A DNA stretch of 52,861 nucleotides from an uncultured Clostridia bacterium (GTDB lineage: Bacteria; Bacillota; Clostridia; Christensenellales; Borkfalkiaceae): NCBI GenBank assembly GCA_944341075.1, contig CALVLV010000013.1:1-52861 (forward strand), read 5' to 3'. Below the pieces are notes generated by a model. It was given only the letters and a program-made list of their open reading frames with translations. It was not told the DNA's origin and did not search any database. Both the position numbers and the translations under genes were made by a program. Shown piece after piece: positions 43,187 to 51,920 of the stretch. Position 1 is the first letter of the stretch, and the number at the start of each line of letters is the position of its first letter.

Positions 43187-44305
43187 ATGAGAGATCCCAG
43201 ACTTGACAAGCTTGCCGAAGGGCTGGTAAATTATTCGGTGCACCTCCAAAAGGGCGAAAAGGTGTTCATCGAGGCCACCGACGTTCCCGAAGAGCTTGTG
43301 TGCGCCCTGCTTGAAAAGGTGTACGCCGCGGGCGGCATACCCTACGTAAAGCTGTGCGCCAACCGCGTTCAGCGCTCCCTTCTCATGGGCGCAAACAAAG
43401 AGAGCATACAAAAGCTCGCCGAATACGAAAAGTTTATAATGAACGACATGGACGCCTACATAGGCGTGCGCGGCTTTAAAAACAACTTCGAGCTTTCAGA
43501 CGTTCCCGCCGAAACTACCGCCGAATACCAGCGCTCGTTCTTCTTCCCCGTTCACCACGAAATAAGGGTAAAGAAGACCAAGTGGGTGATACTCAGGTTC
43601 CCCACCGACGGAATGAGCCAGCTTTCGGAGATGTCCACCGAAAAGTTCGAAGATTTCTATTTCAACGTGTGCACGCTCGACTATGCAAAGATGTCGCGTG
43701 CCATGGACGCGCTGGTTGAGCTTATGAACAGGACGGATAAGGTGCGCCTTGTCGCAAAGAACACCGACCTTACTTTCTCCATTAAGGGTATTCCCGCCGT
43801 AAAGTGTGCGGGCAGCTGCAACATTCCCGACGGTGAGGTGTACACCGCGCCCGTCAGGAACAGCGTAAACGGCGTTATCACATATAATGCGCCCACAATG
43901 GAAGGGGGGAAGAAGTACGAAAACATCTCCCTCACATTCAAAGACGGCAAGATAGTAAATGCCACCTGCGACGGCGACGACGAGGAGCTGAACAAGATAT
44001 TCGACACAGACGAGGGCGCCCGCTACGTGGGCGAGTTTGCCATAGGAGTAAACCCCTATGTGACAAAGCCCATGCTGGACATTCTGTTCGACGAAAAAAT
44101 ATCCGGCTCCATACACTTTACGCCCGGCTGCTGCTACGACGACGCGTGGAACGGCAACCAGAGCGGCGTGCACTGGGATCTTGTGCTTATAATGACGCCC
44201 GAATTCGGCGGCGGCGAGATCTGGTTCGACGACGTGCTTATAAGAAAGGACGGCCTGTTCGTTTTGGATAGCTTAAAAGCGCTTAACCCTGAAAATCTCA
44301 AATAA
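43187..44305 (+). CDS. M29-family aminopeptidase (AmpS/PepS type)
   Basis: 372 residues from ATG 43187. The family's C-terminal dinuclear metal site can be followed: NIPDGEVYTAPV (Glu), GEFAIGVNP (Glu), GSIHFTPG (His) and GVHWDLVL (His and Asp). The N-terminal half forms the dimer lid. M29 enzymes are cytosolic, release N-terminal residues from peptides with broad specificity and use cobalt, zinc or manganese. AAAGGAGCTG precedes the start at a slightly long distance. No terminator separates it from gap, so some read-through into gap is possible in addition to gap's own promoter. Confidence 0.9.
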   Translation: MRDPRLDKLAEGLVNYSVHLQKGEKVFIEATDVPEELVCALLEKVYAAGGIPYVKLCANRVQRSLLMGANKESIQKLAEYEKFIMNDMDAYIGVRGFKNNFELSDVPAETTAEYQRSFFFPVHHEIRVKKTKWVILRFPTDGMSQLSEMSTEKFEDFYFNVCTLDYAKMSRAMDALVELMNRTDKVRLVAKNTDLTFSIKGIPAVKCAGSCNIPDGEVYTAPVRNSVNGVITYNAPTMEGGKKYENISLTFKDGKIVNATCDGDDEELNKIFDTDEGARYVGEFAIGVNPYVTKPMLDILFDEKISGSIHFTPGCCYDDAWNGNQSGVHWDLVLIMTPEFGGGEIWFDDVLIRKDGLFVLDSLKALNPENLK

Positions 44306-44309
44306 ACTG

Positions 44310-44338
44310 TTGACTTGAAAAAAAGTATTTGATATAAT
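44310..44338 (+). promoter_or_regulatory. Promoter of gap
   Basis: TTGACT (44310-44315), 17 bp spacer, TATAAT (44333-44338), leaving an mRNA leader of about 95 nt before gap. A near-consensus promoter fits a highly expressed gene. Confidence 0.85.
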
Positions 44339-44440
44339 AATAGCGGATTAAGGAAAGGGGCAAAACAGTGCAGTGCTTTCCGCCGCAAAAACTTAGTTTT
44401 CAATATCATTTTATATTTAAATCGGAGGAATATAAACATT

Positions 44441-45457
44441 ATGGCAAACGTAAAAGTTGCAATCAACGGCTTTGGCCGTATCGGTCGTCTTGCATTCAGG
44501 CAGATGTTCGATGCCGAAGGTTACGAAATCGTGGCTATCAACGATCTGACAAGCCCCAAAATGCTGGCTCATCTTCTCAAGTACGATTCCGCTCAGGGCA
44601 GGTACAAGTATGCCGACAGCGTTACCGCAGGCGAAGATTCCATCACCGTAAACGGCAAGACCATAAAGATCTATGCAGAAAAGGACGCTGTCAACCTTCC
44701 CTGGAAGGAACTTGACGTAGACGTTGTTCTCGAGTGCACCGGCTTCTACACCTCCAAGGAAAAGGCCTCCGCACACATCAAGGCAGGCGCCAAAAAGTGC
44801 GTTATCTCCGCACCTGCAGGCAACGATCTTCCCACCGTTGTATTCAGCGTAAACGAAAAGTCCTTAAAGCCTACCGATACCGTTATATCCGCAGCAAGCT
44901 GCACCACCAACTGCCTTGCTCCCATGGCCGACACCCTCAACAAGTTCGCCAAGATCAAAAAGGGTTACATGACAACCATACACGCCTACACCGGCGACCA
45001 GATGGTTCTCGACGGCCCTCACCGCAAGGGCGATTTAAGGCGTGCAAGGGCTGCTGCCGTTAACATCGTTCCCAACAGCACCGGCGCCGCAAAGGCTATC
45101 GGCCTTGTTATCCCCGAACTCAACGGCGTGCTCGACGGCTGCGCTCAGCGCGTGCCCGTACCCACTGGTTCGCTTACCCAGCTCATCGCTATCTGCGAAG
45201 GCGAAGTAGACGCTAAGTCTGTAAACGCAGCCATGAAGGCAGCTTCTTCCGCTTCCTTCGGCTACACCGAAGAGGAGATAGTATCTTCCGATATCGTCGG
45301 CATGACCTATGGCTCTCTGTTCGATGCTACCCAGACCAAGTGCATGCCCATGGGCGACGGCACTACTCTTGTAAAGGTAGTTTCATGGTACGATAACGAA
45401 AATTCGTACACTTCGCAGATGGTACGCACCATCAAGTATTTCGCAGAACTCAAGTAA
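44441..45457 (+). CDS. gap: Glyceraldehyde-3-phosphate dehydrogenase
   Basis: 338 residues with ATCGGAGGA as ribosome site. NAD-binding GFGRIGR at residues 9-15, catalytic Cys in [12 protein letters not shown] (about 151), the basic phosphate-binding region near [13 protein letters not shown], and the C-terminal [12 protein letters not shown]. It oxidises glyceraldehyde 3-phosphate to 1,3-bisphosphoglycerate in glycolysis. The choice of codons is noticeably optimised (frequent CTT, GCA, AAG, ATC) compared with neighbours, fitting high expression. It is transcribed from its own consensus promoter and ends at a strong hairpin. Confidence 0.96.
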   Translation: MANVKVAINGFGRIGRLAFRQMFDAEGYEIVAINDLTSPKMLAHLLKYDSAQGRYKYADSVTAGEDSITVNGKTIKIYAEKDAVNLPWKELDVDVVLECTGFYTSKEKASAHIKAGAKKCVISAPAGNDLPTVVFSVNEKSLKPTDTVISAASCTTNCLAPMADTLNKFAKIKKGYMTTIHAYTGDQMVLDGPHRKGDLRRARAAAVNIVPNSTGAAKAIGLVIPELNGVLDGCAQRVPVPTGSLTQLIAICEGEVDAKSVNAAMKAASSASFGYTEEEIVSSDIVGMTYGSLFDATQTKCMPMGDGTTLVKVVSWYDNENSYTSQMVRTIKYFAELK

Positions 45458-45476
45458 TTTATTGATCGCTTAAATC

Positions 45477-45506
45477 GGGGCGTCCGTTTTTCGGGCGCCC
45501 CTTAAT
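45477..45506 (+). terminator. Terminator of gap
   Basis: GGGGCGTCCG pairs with CGGGCGCCCC (one G-U) around a TTTTT loop, then TTAATTT. Confidence 0.85.
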
Positions 45507-45543
45507 TTAAACTTTTGCGCCGCGTGCGCTGAATGGGGGGAAT

Positions 45544-46108
45544 ATGAACAGAAAGGCGCTTATGTGGTCTTTGTGCGCGCTGCTGTATCTTGATGCATAT
45601 ACCGTTTGCCGTCGCGGTCATCATAGTGGCGGTCGACCCGAACTTTTCAGATACTATATTCCGCGCCATAACAATAGCGAGCATAGTCGTGTGCGTAGCG
45701 GCGATAGTGCTGTGCGTACTCAACATTGTGGCGGCCGTAAGGGACTTCAGATACGGGGCCGACTGCCCGTGCGCAACTACAGTTAAGGTCAAACTTGCCC
45801 TTATACCGTTCTTTATAATAAATTTTATAATATGGGGGCTGTTCTGGCTGGGCACGTTCAACCCGCTTCTAATATGGGCCGCGCCCGTAGTGTGGGTAAT
45901 TTCGCTTTTCACCACTTACATGTTCATGCTGGGAAACGGCGTTCAGAACATAGCATACCTCGCAAGGCGCTTTTTTACGGAAAAAAAGCTCAGATATGCC
46001 GTGTATGCCGTTCTGCACTTTATATACATAGCCGACGTCATAGCCGCAGTGCTTGCCTGTTTTGACATGAAAAACCAACTTATTTCCATGCCCGCAGAAG
46101 AAATTTAG
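45544..46108 (+). pseudogene. Four-helix membrane protein, probably frameshifted near its start
   Basis: The long open frame (from ATG 45593, 171 codons) encodes a hydrophobic protein with four membrane helices and an acidic end, but its ATG has no ribosome site. ATG 45544 has a strong GGGGGG site and begins MNRKALMWSLCALLYL, a good start of a membrane helix, but its frame soon turns to charged nonsense. Joining the two frames near base 45590 by removing one G gives a continuous first helix (LLYL-MHIPFAVAVIIV). I therefore read the gene as 45544-46108 with a one-base insertion, either a true mutation or a base error. If intact, the protein would be about 187 residues, function unknown. Confidence 0.5.
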
Positions 46109-46120
46109 CGGCACGCCAAA

Positions 46121-46176
46121 GCCTCTCTTGTGTAAAGGGCTAAACCTCTATCTTGCCTCCCTTGTGTAAAGGGAGG
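46121..46176 (+). repeat. Tandem 19 bp repeat with CCTCCCTT hairpin
   Basis: GCCTCTCTTGTGTAAAGGG (46121-46139) and GCCTCCCTTGTGTAAAGGG (46155-46173) differ at one base. The second extends to GGGAGG and folds as CCTCCCTT-gtgt-AAAGGGAGG. It is related to the hairpin at 11371-11391. Confidence 0.6.
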
Positions 46177-46196
46177 ATGAAAGGAGGGATTGTGTA

Positions 46197-46520
46197 ATGA
46201 ATTTTAAACAATTATGGAATGATATAGTTTCCTTTTTTAAATCTGCTCCGCAAGACGTATGTACGGCGCCCATGACCAGAGGCAGGGCAAAGTGGTTCTA
46301 TGTGTATGTGGAACATGGCAATCTCTATGCAGAAAGCGGCAGACAACATCTCGACGTATCTAAGATATCGGCGAGAAGAAATCTCAAAGAGGAGGAGTTG
46401 CCCGCTGTGTACGAGCTGTATCTTCAAAGAAAGCAGAGTAAATCGGTCAGTCGCGAAGCCACTCAAACTACATATAACGCCTCTTATTGGTTTGGAATTT
46501 TAAAATTTTTAGGGTTATAA
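46197..46520 (+). CDS. Hypothetical protein (107 aa)
   Basis: 107 residues starting at ATG 46197, eight bases after GGAGGG. No signal peptide; a weakly hydrophobic last stretch (SYWFGILKFLGL) could be a membrane-associated amphipathic end. The middle is basic and has an alternating pattern (WFYVYVEHGNLYAESG) suggesting a small beta-sheet followed by a helix (LKEEELPAVYELYLQRK). I do not recognise a family. The gene sits directly downstream of repeat units and in front of a bidirectional terminator, so it appears to be a single-gene unit. Confidence 0.55.
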   Translation: MNFKQLWNDIVSFFKSAPQDVCTAPMTRGRAKWFYVYVEHGNLYAESGRQHLDVSKISARRNLKEEELPAVYELYLQRKQSKSVSREATQTTYNASYWFGILKFLGL

Positions 46521-46528
46521 TAAAAACA

Positions 46529-46563
46529 GCCGCCCGCGCAAATTTGCACGGGCGGTTTGGTTT
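46529..46563. terminator. Bidirectional terminator
   Basis: CCGCCCG pairs with CGGGCGG, with inner GCAAATTTGC self-complementarity. TTTGGTTT follows on plus, TGTTTTTATT on minus, serving the 107-aa gene and the convergent ychF. Confidence 0.8.
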
Positions 46564-46570
46564 GCTGTGG

Positions 46571-46613
46571 TTGTCATTTTGAGCGGAGGCGGTAGGCGCA
46601 GCCTGAAAATCTC
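46571..46613 (+). repeat. Dispersed 40 bp intergenic repeat, copy C
   Basis: Starts TTGTCATTTTGAGCGGAGGC and ends CTGAAAATCTC, parallel to copy A at 11425-11464 with a different centre. Confidence 0.5.
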
Positions 46614-46663
46614 TGCCGTAAGGACGCCTGCCGCGGGCTTTGCTGTTGCCATTAAAAATTATT

Positions 46664-47761
46664 TTACACGTTGAAGCGGAACAGCACCACGTCGCCGTCC
46701 TTTATAACGTAGTCCTTGCCCTCTGAGCGCACCTTGCCCTTTTCGCGCGCGCCGTTGTAGCCGCCGCACTCCAAAAGCGTCTCATAGTCTACAACTTCTG
46801 CGCGTATAAATCCGCGCTCAAAGTCGCTGTGTATCTTGCCCGCCGCCTGGGGCGCCTTTGTGCCCTTTACTATAGTCCATGCGCGCGTCTCCTTTTCGCC
46901 CGCGGTTAGATAGGAGATGAGGCCGAGCAGTTCGTAGCTCTTTTTTATCAGCCTGTTCAGGCCGCTCTCTTTAAGGCCTAACTCTTCAAGGAACATGGCG
47001 CTGTCCGCGGGATCCATCTGCGAAAGTTCTTCTTCGGTCTTGGCGCATATAACCAGCACTTCGCTGCCCTCGGCCTTTGCGTACTCTTTCACCTTTACAA
47101 CGTTGGGTATGTCGTCCTCGGGCTTGCCCATGTCCATTTCAGATATGTTGGCTGCGTATATCACGGGCTTTGCCGTAAGCAGGAACAGGTTGTCCATAAA
47201 GGGCTGTTCCTCTTCGGTGCACTCAAACAGCCTTGCGGGCTTTTCCTCGCCGAGGAAGTTATTCAGCCTTTCAAGAAAGGCGTATTCGGCCGCGGCCTCT
47301 TTATTGCCGCCCTTTGCCGTGTTGCGTATCCTGTCCTCGCGCTTGGAAACGGCCTCCATGTCGGCAAGTATAAGTTCAATGGTTATGGTCTTTATGTCGG
47401 CAATGGGGTCTATTTTGTTTGAAACGTGCGTAACGTTGGGGTCTTCAAAGCAGCGCACAACGTGTACTATGGCGTCACACTCGCGTATGTGCGATAAAAA
47501 TTTGTTGCCCAGGCCCTCCCCCTGCGAAGCGCCCTTTACAAGGCCTGCTATGTCCACAAATTCCACAACGGCGGGGGTGACCTTTTTGCTGTTGTAAAGC
47601 GCGGCCAGTTTATCAAGCCTTTCGTCGGGCACGGCAACCACGCCCACGTTGGGCTCGATAGTGCAGAATGGGTAGTTGGCGGCCTCTGCGCCCGCGTGCG
47701 TTATTGCATTGAAAAGAGTGGACTTGCCCACGTTGGGCAGTCCCACAACGCCTAATTTCAT
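46664..47761 (-). CDS. ychF: YchF/OLA1-type redox-regulated ATPase
   Basis: 365 residues, the standard length. GLPNVGKSTLFNAIT (Walker A, about 7-21), the switch II DIAGLVKGASQGEGLGNKFL, and NMSE-type base motif replaced by ANISEMD, which is the hallmark of this OBG subfamily that prefers ATP over GTP. A coiled coil occupies about 125-200, and the last 85 residues form the TGS domain (RAWTIVKGTKAPQAAGKIHSD ... DGDVVLFRFNV). YchF binds ribosomes and modulates stress and redox responses. It is divergent from argS, and both have near-consensus promoters in the shared 171 bp gap. Confidence 0.95.
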   Translation of the reverse strand: MKLGVVGLPNVGKSTLFNAITHAGAEAANYPFCTIEPNVGVVAVPDERLDKLAALYNSKKVTPAVVEFVDIAGLVKGASQGEGLGNKFLSHIRECDAIVHVVRCFEDPNVTHVSNKIDPIADIKTITIELILADMEAVSKREDRIRNTAKGGNKEAAAEYAFLERLNNFLGEEKPARLFECTEEEQPFMDNLFLLTAKPVIYAANISEMDMGKPEDDIPNVVKVKEYAKAEGSEVLVICAKTEEELSQMDPADSAMFLEELGLKESGLNRLIKKSYELLGLISYLTAGEKETRAWTIVKGTKAPQAAGKIHSDFERGFIRAEVVDYETLLECGGYNGAREKGKVRSEGKDYVIKDGDVVLFRFNV

Positions 47762-47828
47762 ATGTCGTCCTTCAAAGCGGCAGCGGCCTTATCGCCAGCT
47801 CCGCCATAACAGTATTTTTAACACAGCC

Positions 47829-47856
47829 ATTATACCTTATTTTCAAAAATAGTCAA
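47829..47856 (-). promoter_or_regulatory. Promoter of ychF
   Basis: On the minus strand TTGACT (47851-47856), 16 bp spacer, TATAAT (47829-47834). Confidence 0.75.
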
Positions 47857-47874
47857 AACGCTTTGCGGCTTAAG

Positions 47875-47903
47875 TTGCCAAATTTTGCCCTGTATGTTAA
47901 AAT
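47875..47903 (+). promoter_or_regulatory. Promoter of argS
   Basis: TTGCCA (47875-47880), 17 bp spacer, TAAAAT (47898-47903), 30 bp before the start codon. There is no room for a T-box leader. Confidence 0.6.
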
Positions 47904-47932
47904 TATTGCAGACTATTTCAAGAGAGTAAAGT

Positions 47933-49609
47933 ATGGACTATAAAAAGTATATTGCACAGAAAATAAAGGTGGAGGGCGTAAGCGAGGACGAGGTGTATTC
48001 CTCTATAGCCCTGCCGCCCAACCCGGAGATGGGCGACTACGCCCTGCCCTGCTTTAAGTTTGCAAAGGTGCTGCGCAAAAGCCCCGCAATTATCGCGCAG
48101 TCGCTCGCCGCGGAGTACCCTGCGGACGACGTGATAGAAAAGGCGGAGGCGGTCAACGGATATGTAAATTTCACCATAAACAAGTTGGCGCTCGCCCGCG
48201 AAACTATAGACGAAGCGCTCTCGCAGGGCGAAAAATACGGCTCGTCCGATATCGGCGGCGGCAGAACGGTCTGCATAGATTATTCCTCGGTGAATATCGC
48301 CAAGCCCTTCCATATAGGTCACCTTTCCACAACTGCCATAGGCAGCGCTCTGTATAAAATTTTCAACTTCCTCGGCTTTAAGGCGGTGGGTATAAACCAC
48401 CTCGGCGATTACGGCACGCAGTTCGGCAAGCTCATATGCGCATACAAGCACTGGGGAAACAGGGATGAAGTGGAAAAGGGCGGCATACACGCCATAAACG
48501 ACCTGTACGTTCGCTTCAACAGCGAGGCGACGGAGGAGATGGAGCACGAGGCTCGCGAATACTTCCGCCTTATAGAGAGCGGCGACAAAGAGGCAAACGA
48601 GCTGTTCGACTGGTTCAAGGAACTCACATTAAAGTACGTAAAGGGCATATACCAAAAGCTCAACGTTCAGTTCGACAGCTATGCGGGCGAGCGCTTCTAT
48701 ACAGATAAGATGCAGCCCGTGATAGACGAACTGCGCGAAAAGGGACTTTTAAAGGAGAGCGAGGGCGCGCAGATCGTCGACCTTGAGCCCTACGGAATGC
48801 CGCCCTGCCTTATACTCCGTTCTGACGGCGCGTCGCTGTACGCCACCCGCGACCTTGCCGCGGCCATCTACCGCAAAAAGACTTATGATTTTTATAAGTG
48901 CCTGTACGTTGTGGCTTACCAGCAGAACCTGCACTTCAAGCAGGTGTTCAAAGTGCTGGAGATCATGGGCAGGGAGTGGGCAAAGGATCTCGTGCATGTG
49001 GCATACGGCATGGTGTCGCTGGAAGACGGCGCAATGTCTACCCGCAAGGGCAAGGTCGTATGGCTGGAGGACGTCATCAACCGCTGCGTGGAAAAGGCGT
49101 ACGGCATAATCTCCGAAAAGAATCCCGAACTTGAAAACAAGCAGGACGTCGCCCAAAAGGTGGGTATAGGCGCAGTCATCTTCGGCGCGCTGTACAACAA
49201 CAAGATAAAGGACATAGTCTTTTCCTACGATAAGGTGCTCAGTTTCGAAGGCGAAACCAGCGTATATGTGCAATACACATGTGCGCGCGCAAATTCCGTC
49301 ATCTCCAAGGGCGGCGTGCCCGCAAGCTATGCGGTGGGCGAACTGCTCCCGCAGGAGGCAGAGGTGGTAAAGGCGATAGCCGCCTTCCCGCAGGCCGTAC
49401 AGGACGCGGCGGAAAAGTACGAGCCGAGCATCGTCGCCCGCTATGCGGTAGACCTTGCGCAAAAGTTCAATAAATTCTATTTCGACTGCAAAATACTCAC
49501 CGCCGAAGGCGATAAAAAGAATTTCCGCTTGGCGCTCACCTCGGCAGCACTCACCGCGCTTAGAAATGCGCTCACGCTTCTCGGCATAGGCGTACCCGAA
49601 CAGATGTGA
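47933..49609 (+). CDS. argS: Arginine--tRNA ligase
   Basis: 558 residues, usual size. The N-terminal Add-1 domain (1-95) recognises the tRNA D-loop. The class I signature HIGH is in KPFHIGHLSTTAIG (about 121-134), and the KMSK-equivalent loop reads MSTRKGKVVWLED (about 368-380), a replacement common in ArgRS. The all-helical anticodon-binding domain ends the protein (about 440-558). It charges tRNA-Arg and, unusually for the class, needs the tRNA for activation. The ribosome site is modest (AAGAGAGTAAAGT). A terminator follows the stop codon. Confidence 0.95.
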   Translation: MDYKKYIAQKIKVEGVSEDEVYSSIALPPNPEMGDYALPCFKFAKVLRKSPAIIAQSLAAEYPADDVIEKAEAVNGYVNFTINKLALARETIDEALSQGEKYGSSDIGGGRTVCIDYSSVNIAKPFHIGHLSTTAIGSALYKIFNFLGFKAVGINHLGDYGTQFGKLICAYKHWGNRDEVEKGGIHAINDLYVRFNSEATEEMEHEAREYFRLIESGDKEANELFDWFKELTLKYVKGIYQKLNVQFDSYAGERFYTDKMQPVIDELREKGLLKESEGAQIVDLEPYGMPPCLILRSDGASLYATRDLAAAIYRKKTYDFYKCLYVVAYQQNLHFKQVFKVLEIMGREWAKDLVHVAYGMVSLEDGAMSTRKGKVVWLEDVINRCVEKAYGIISEKNPELENKQDVAQKVGIGAVIFGALYNNKIKDIVFSYDKVLSFEGETSVYVQYTCARANSVISKGGVPASYAVGELLPQEAEVVKAIAAFPQAVQDAAEKYEPSIVARYAVDLAQKFNKFYFDCKILTAEGDKKNFRLALTSAALTALRNALTLLGIGVPEQM

Positions 49610-49631
49610 CCCGGCAATAAAATAATCTGAT

Positions 49632-49660
49632 AAAAACGGCGGCTCATTGTCGCCGTTTTT
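49632..49660 (+). terminator. Terminator of argS
   Basis: AAAAACGGCG pairs with CGCCGTTTTT over nine bases, followed by GTTTTG. Confidence 0.9.
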
Positions 49661-49696
49661 GTTTTGCCGCCGCGTTGCGGGTTTATAAATAACTGT

Positions 49697-50359
49697 ATGG
49701 TAAAAGCTATCATCTTTGACCTGGACGGCACGCTGGTAAATTCCGCGCCCGATATTCGCACCGTTTTAAACGGCAGTCTGGCAAAGTTCGGGTTGCCGCC
49801 CGTCAGTCTTGAAAAATTGTATTCCATTCTCGGCGACGGCGCCTATAATCTTGTAGACCGCGCCGTCCCTGCAGATAAAAAACAGCTGGTAAAAGCTGTT
49901 TACGACGACTATGTTCCCGCCTACGCCGCGTGGGACAATTCGGCAACCGCTCTGTACGAAGGCGAGGCCGAAGCGCTCACCCGCCTTAAAGCGGCGGGCG
50001 TAAAACTTGCAGTGCTTTCAAACAAGCCGCAGGATGCAACTCTTGCCGTCTGCAACCAAAAGCTCGACGGCTTCGGGTTCGACATTGTGGTGGGGCAGGG
50101 GCGTTTTCCGCTCAAACCCGACCCTGCGGGCGCGCTGTACATAATGGAACAGCTCGGCGTAAAAAAAGATGAGTGCGTGTTTACGGGCGACGGCGAAACC
50201 GACTTTCTCACGGCAAAAAATGTGGGCATCGCCTGCATATCTGCACTATGGGGGTTCAGAACGCGCGAACGCCTTGCAAGCTTCGGCGCAACGCTTTTTG
50301 CAGACAATTACGCTCAGTTTTTACAAATTTTACAAGAAAAATTTTCCCTTAAAGCTTGA
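49697..50359 (+). CDS. HAD-family hydrolase, phosphoglycolate phosphatase-like
   Basis: 220 residues from ATG 49697, where the HAD motif I (IIFDLDGTLV, nucleophile Asp at about residue 8) begins at once; the frame extends upstream to TTG 49664 without conserved sequence. A four-helix cap covers about 18-85. Motif II is VLSNKP, motif III the Lys in PLKPDP, and motif IV FTGDGETDFLTA. The order and cap type match Gph/PpaX-like phosphatases that clear phosphoglycolate or pyrophosphate. Substrate not proven. It has no clear ribosome site. Its last codons overlap the rubrerythrin -35 box. Confidence 0.85.
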   Translation: MVKAIIFDLDGTLVNSAPDIRTVLNGSLAKFGLPPVSLEKLYSILGDGAYNLVDRAVPADKKQLVKAVYDDYVPAYAAWDNSATALYEGEAEALTRLKAAGVKLAVLSNKPQDATLAVCNQKLDGFGFDIVVGQGRFPLKPDPAGALYIMEQLGVKKDECVFTGDGETDFLTAKNVGIACISALWGFRTRERLASFGATLFADNYAQFLQILQEKFSLKA

Positions 50360-50384
50360 TTTTTTTAAAAGTGTATGATATAAT
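50356..50384 (+). promoter_or_regulatory. Promoter of the rubrerythrin gene
   Basis: TTGATT (50356-50361, overlapping the preceding stop codon), 17 bp spacer, extended -10 TGATATAAT (50376-50384). A strong promoter. Confidence 0.85.
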
Positions 50385-50429
50385 CTTATTAAGATTGATT
50401 TCTAATAAAATTTAAAGGAGTTTTTTATT

Positions 50430-50963
50430 ATGAAAAGATGTACTGTTTGCGGCGAAATCGTAGCAGATGATGTAGAAGTGTGCCCCGTATGCGGCGCTAA
50501 AACCTTTGTTCCCGTAGAGGAGACCAACGGCCCCAAGTTTGCATGCGAGCATCACGTAGGCGACGGCGTGGTTGAAGATAAGGAGGTTATGGACGGTCTC
50601 CGCGCCAACTTCACCGGCGAATGCACCGAAGTAGGCATGTATCTTGCAATGGCAAGGGTTGCAGAAAGGGAAGGCTATCCCGAAGTTGCAGAAGCTTACA
50701 AGCGCTATGCGTTTGAAGAGGCTGAGCACGCATCCAAGTTTGCAGAACTTCTCGGCGAAGTTGTTACCGACAGCACCAAGAAGAACCTTGAGCTCCGTGT
50801 TGCTGCAGAAACGGGCGCATGCGAAGGCAAGTTTGCCCTTGCAAAGCGCGCTAAGCAGCTCGGTTACGACGCCATTCACGACACCGTTCACGAGATGGCT
50901 AAGGACGAAGCCCGCCACGGCGCAGGTTTTGCAGGTCTTCTCAAGAGGTATTTCAACAAGTAA
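50430..50963 (+). CDS. Reverse-type rubrerythrin
   Basis: 177 residues behind AAAGGAG. The order of domains is inverted relative to classical rubrerythrin: an N-terminal rubredoxin-like Fe(SCys)4 site (CTVCGE with CPVCGA, residues 4-7 and 18-21) precedes a ferritin-like four-helix domain with the di-iron motifs [32 protein letters not shown] and DEARHGAGF. Proteins of this layout in clostridia are peroxidases that reduce hydrogen peroxide and, with a flavoprotein, oxygen. Codon use is optimised and the promoter is strong, so it is probably abundant. A structured RNA element and a terminator follow. Confidence 0.92.
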   Translation: MKRCTVCGEIVADDVEVCPVCGAKTFVPVEETNGPKFACEHHVGDGVVEDKEVMDGLRANFTGECTEVGMYLAMARVAEREGYPEVAEAYKRYAFEEAEHASKFAELLGEVVTDSTKKNLELRVAAETGACEGKFALAKRAKQLGYDAIHDTVHEMAKDEARHGAGFAGLLKRYFNK

Positions 50964-51001
50964 TCTTGTTGCGGCACGTCAAAAAGTTAAAAAAATATAC
51001 A

Positions 51002-51054
51002 GGGGACAGGCCCTTACCGCAATTCCGATAGGGAATATAGGTAAAGGCCGCCCT
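51002..51054 (+). ncRNA. Nested long hairpin downstream of rubrerythrin
   Basis: Four stems nest exactly inside one another: GGG/CCC, GGCC/GGCC, TTACC/GGTAA and ATTCC/GGAAT, separated by small internal loops and closed by GATAG. No coding frame runs through it and the T-run that follows is only TTT, so it is not a typical terminator; the real terminator follows 15 bp later. It could be a 3' UTR stabiliser, a processed small RNA or an attenuating structure. The class is unknown. Confidence 0.45.
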
Positions 51055-51068
51055 TTGAAAAAGAGAGC

Positions 51069-51095
51069 AGGCGTGGCGTGAAAGCCACGCCTTTT
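51069..51095 (+). terminator. Terminator of the rubrerythrin transcript
   Basis: AGGCGTGGC pairs with GCCACGCCT around GTGAAA, followed by TTTCTT. Confidence 0.85.
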
Positions 51096-51133
51096 CTTAT
51101 GCCTTATGCTATGCCCGCATCAGCGGGCTGTTT

Positions 51134-51370
51134 TTAACAGCTCAAACCGTCGTACTCATCGTCGCCGAGAAAGTCGGGTATGTAATCCATATAACGCTCC
51201 GACCGATGAACGGTGTGATAGTTTTTTCCCGTCCTGGACAGGTCGATGTTCGGGTTATCGGGCGTGTAGCTTTCGTCGCGCTCGTTTTCCAACTCGATGG
51301 GCGTTACCTTGTCCTTGTTCTTTTCGTTTCTTATCTTTTTCAAATTACAAACTAAATACGATATGGCCGT
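51134..51370 (-). pseudogene. Remnant of a MobV/Pre-type relaxase N-terminus
   Basis: The minus-strand frame is open from a TAG at 51374-51376 to the stop at 51134-51136. It reads (T)AISYLVCNLKK, then ELENERDESY, NPNID and RTGKNYHTV, followed by acidic sequence. This spacing (Asn-Pro-Asn-Ile-Asp, then Arg and Asn-Tyr-His) resembles the start of plasmid mobilisation/recombination (MobV, Pre) proteins, which nick oriT. The expected start codon appears as ACG (51368-51370), the catalytic part is missing and the frame ends after about 79 codons, so it is a decayed fragment. An in-frame TTG at 51343 could still start a 69-residue peptide. Confidence 0.4.
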
Positions 51371-51920
51371 TTCCTACGAAATATTTTTGTTTTCCTGTTA
51401 AAAGCCCCCTGCAAGGGCGAACGGAACTTATGGAGCGAAGTGCAATAAGTATAGTGAGCTATACTTATCGCAGATAAGGAGAGATTCTCTTAAATTTTGC
51501 TCCCTGTTTGCTTGCAGGAGAGGGGCTTGCATTTTTACTGTTGACTGCTGTTTGCTTGGTATCTTGCTTGGCTCGTCTTTCAGACGGCTCGGGTGCAGCG
51601 CTGCTCGCGCTGTTGCGGAGAGTATCTCGCTCCGCGGCGCAATCCTGTTATGCGCCCTTCCTCCCGCAAGGGGGAGTACGCCATACCTGAAATCAATGTA
51701 TGGCAAAAGAGTACAGGCAACTTTCACGCCTGTACTCTTGCATTATACCATATTAACCTTGTTATTGTCAATTAAATACGAACATATGTTTGCGACATTT
51801 TGTTTGTTGGCTTACAACTCATTCAATTTACGAAAATAGTGAACCACATATATTCACTCTTCTTGATTTTTTCTATGCTGAATGTTATAATACAGTTAAT
51901 TATTGAAGGAAAATTCGCGC
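51371..51920. other. Non-coding stretch with inverted repeats
   Basis: 550 bp with no supported gene; open frames here are short and unlike proteins. Inverted repeats seen: ATAAGTATAG-tgag-CTATACTTAT (51445-51468) and AAGAGTACAGGC with GCCTGTACTCTT (51707-51739, a terminator-like hairpin whose T-run lies on the minus strand). The stretch is next to the MobV remnant and may be debris of the same mobile element. Confidence 0.5.
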
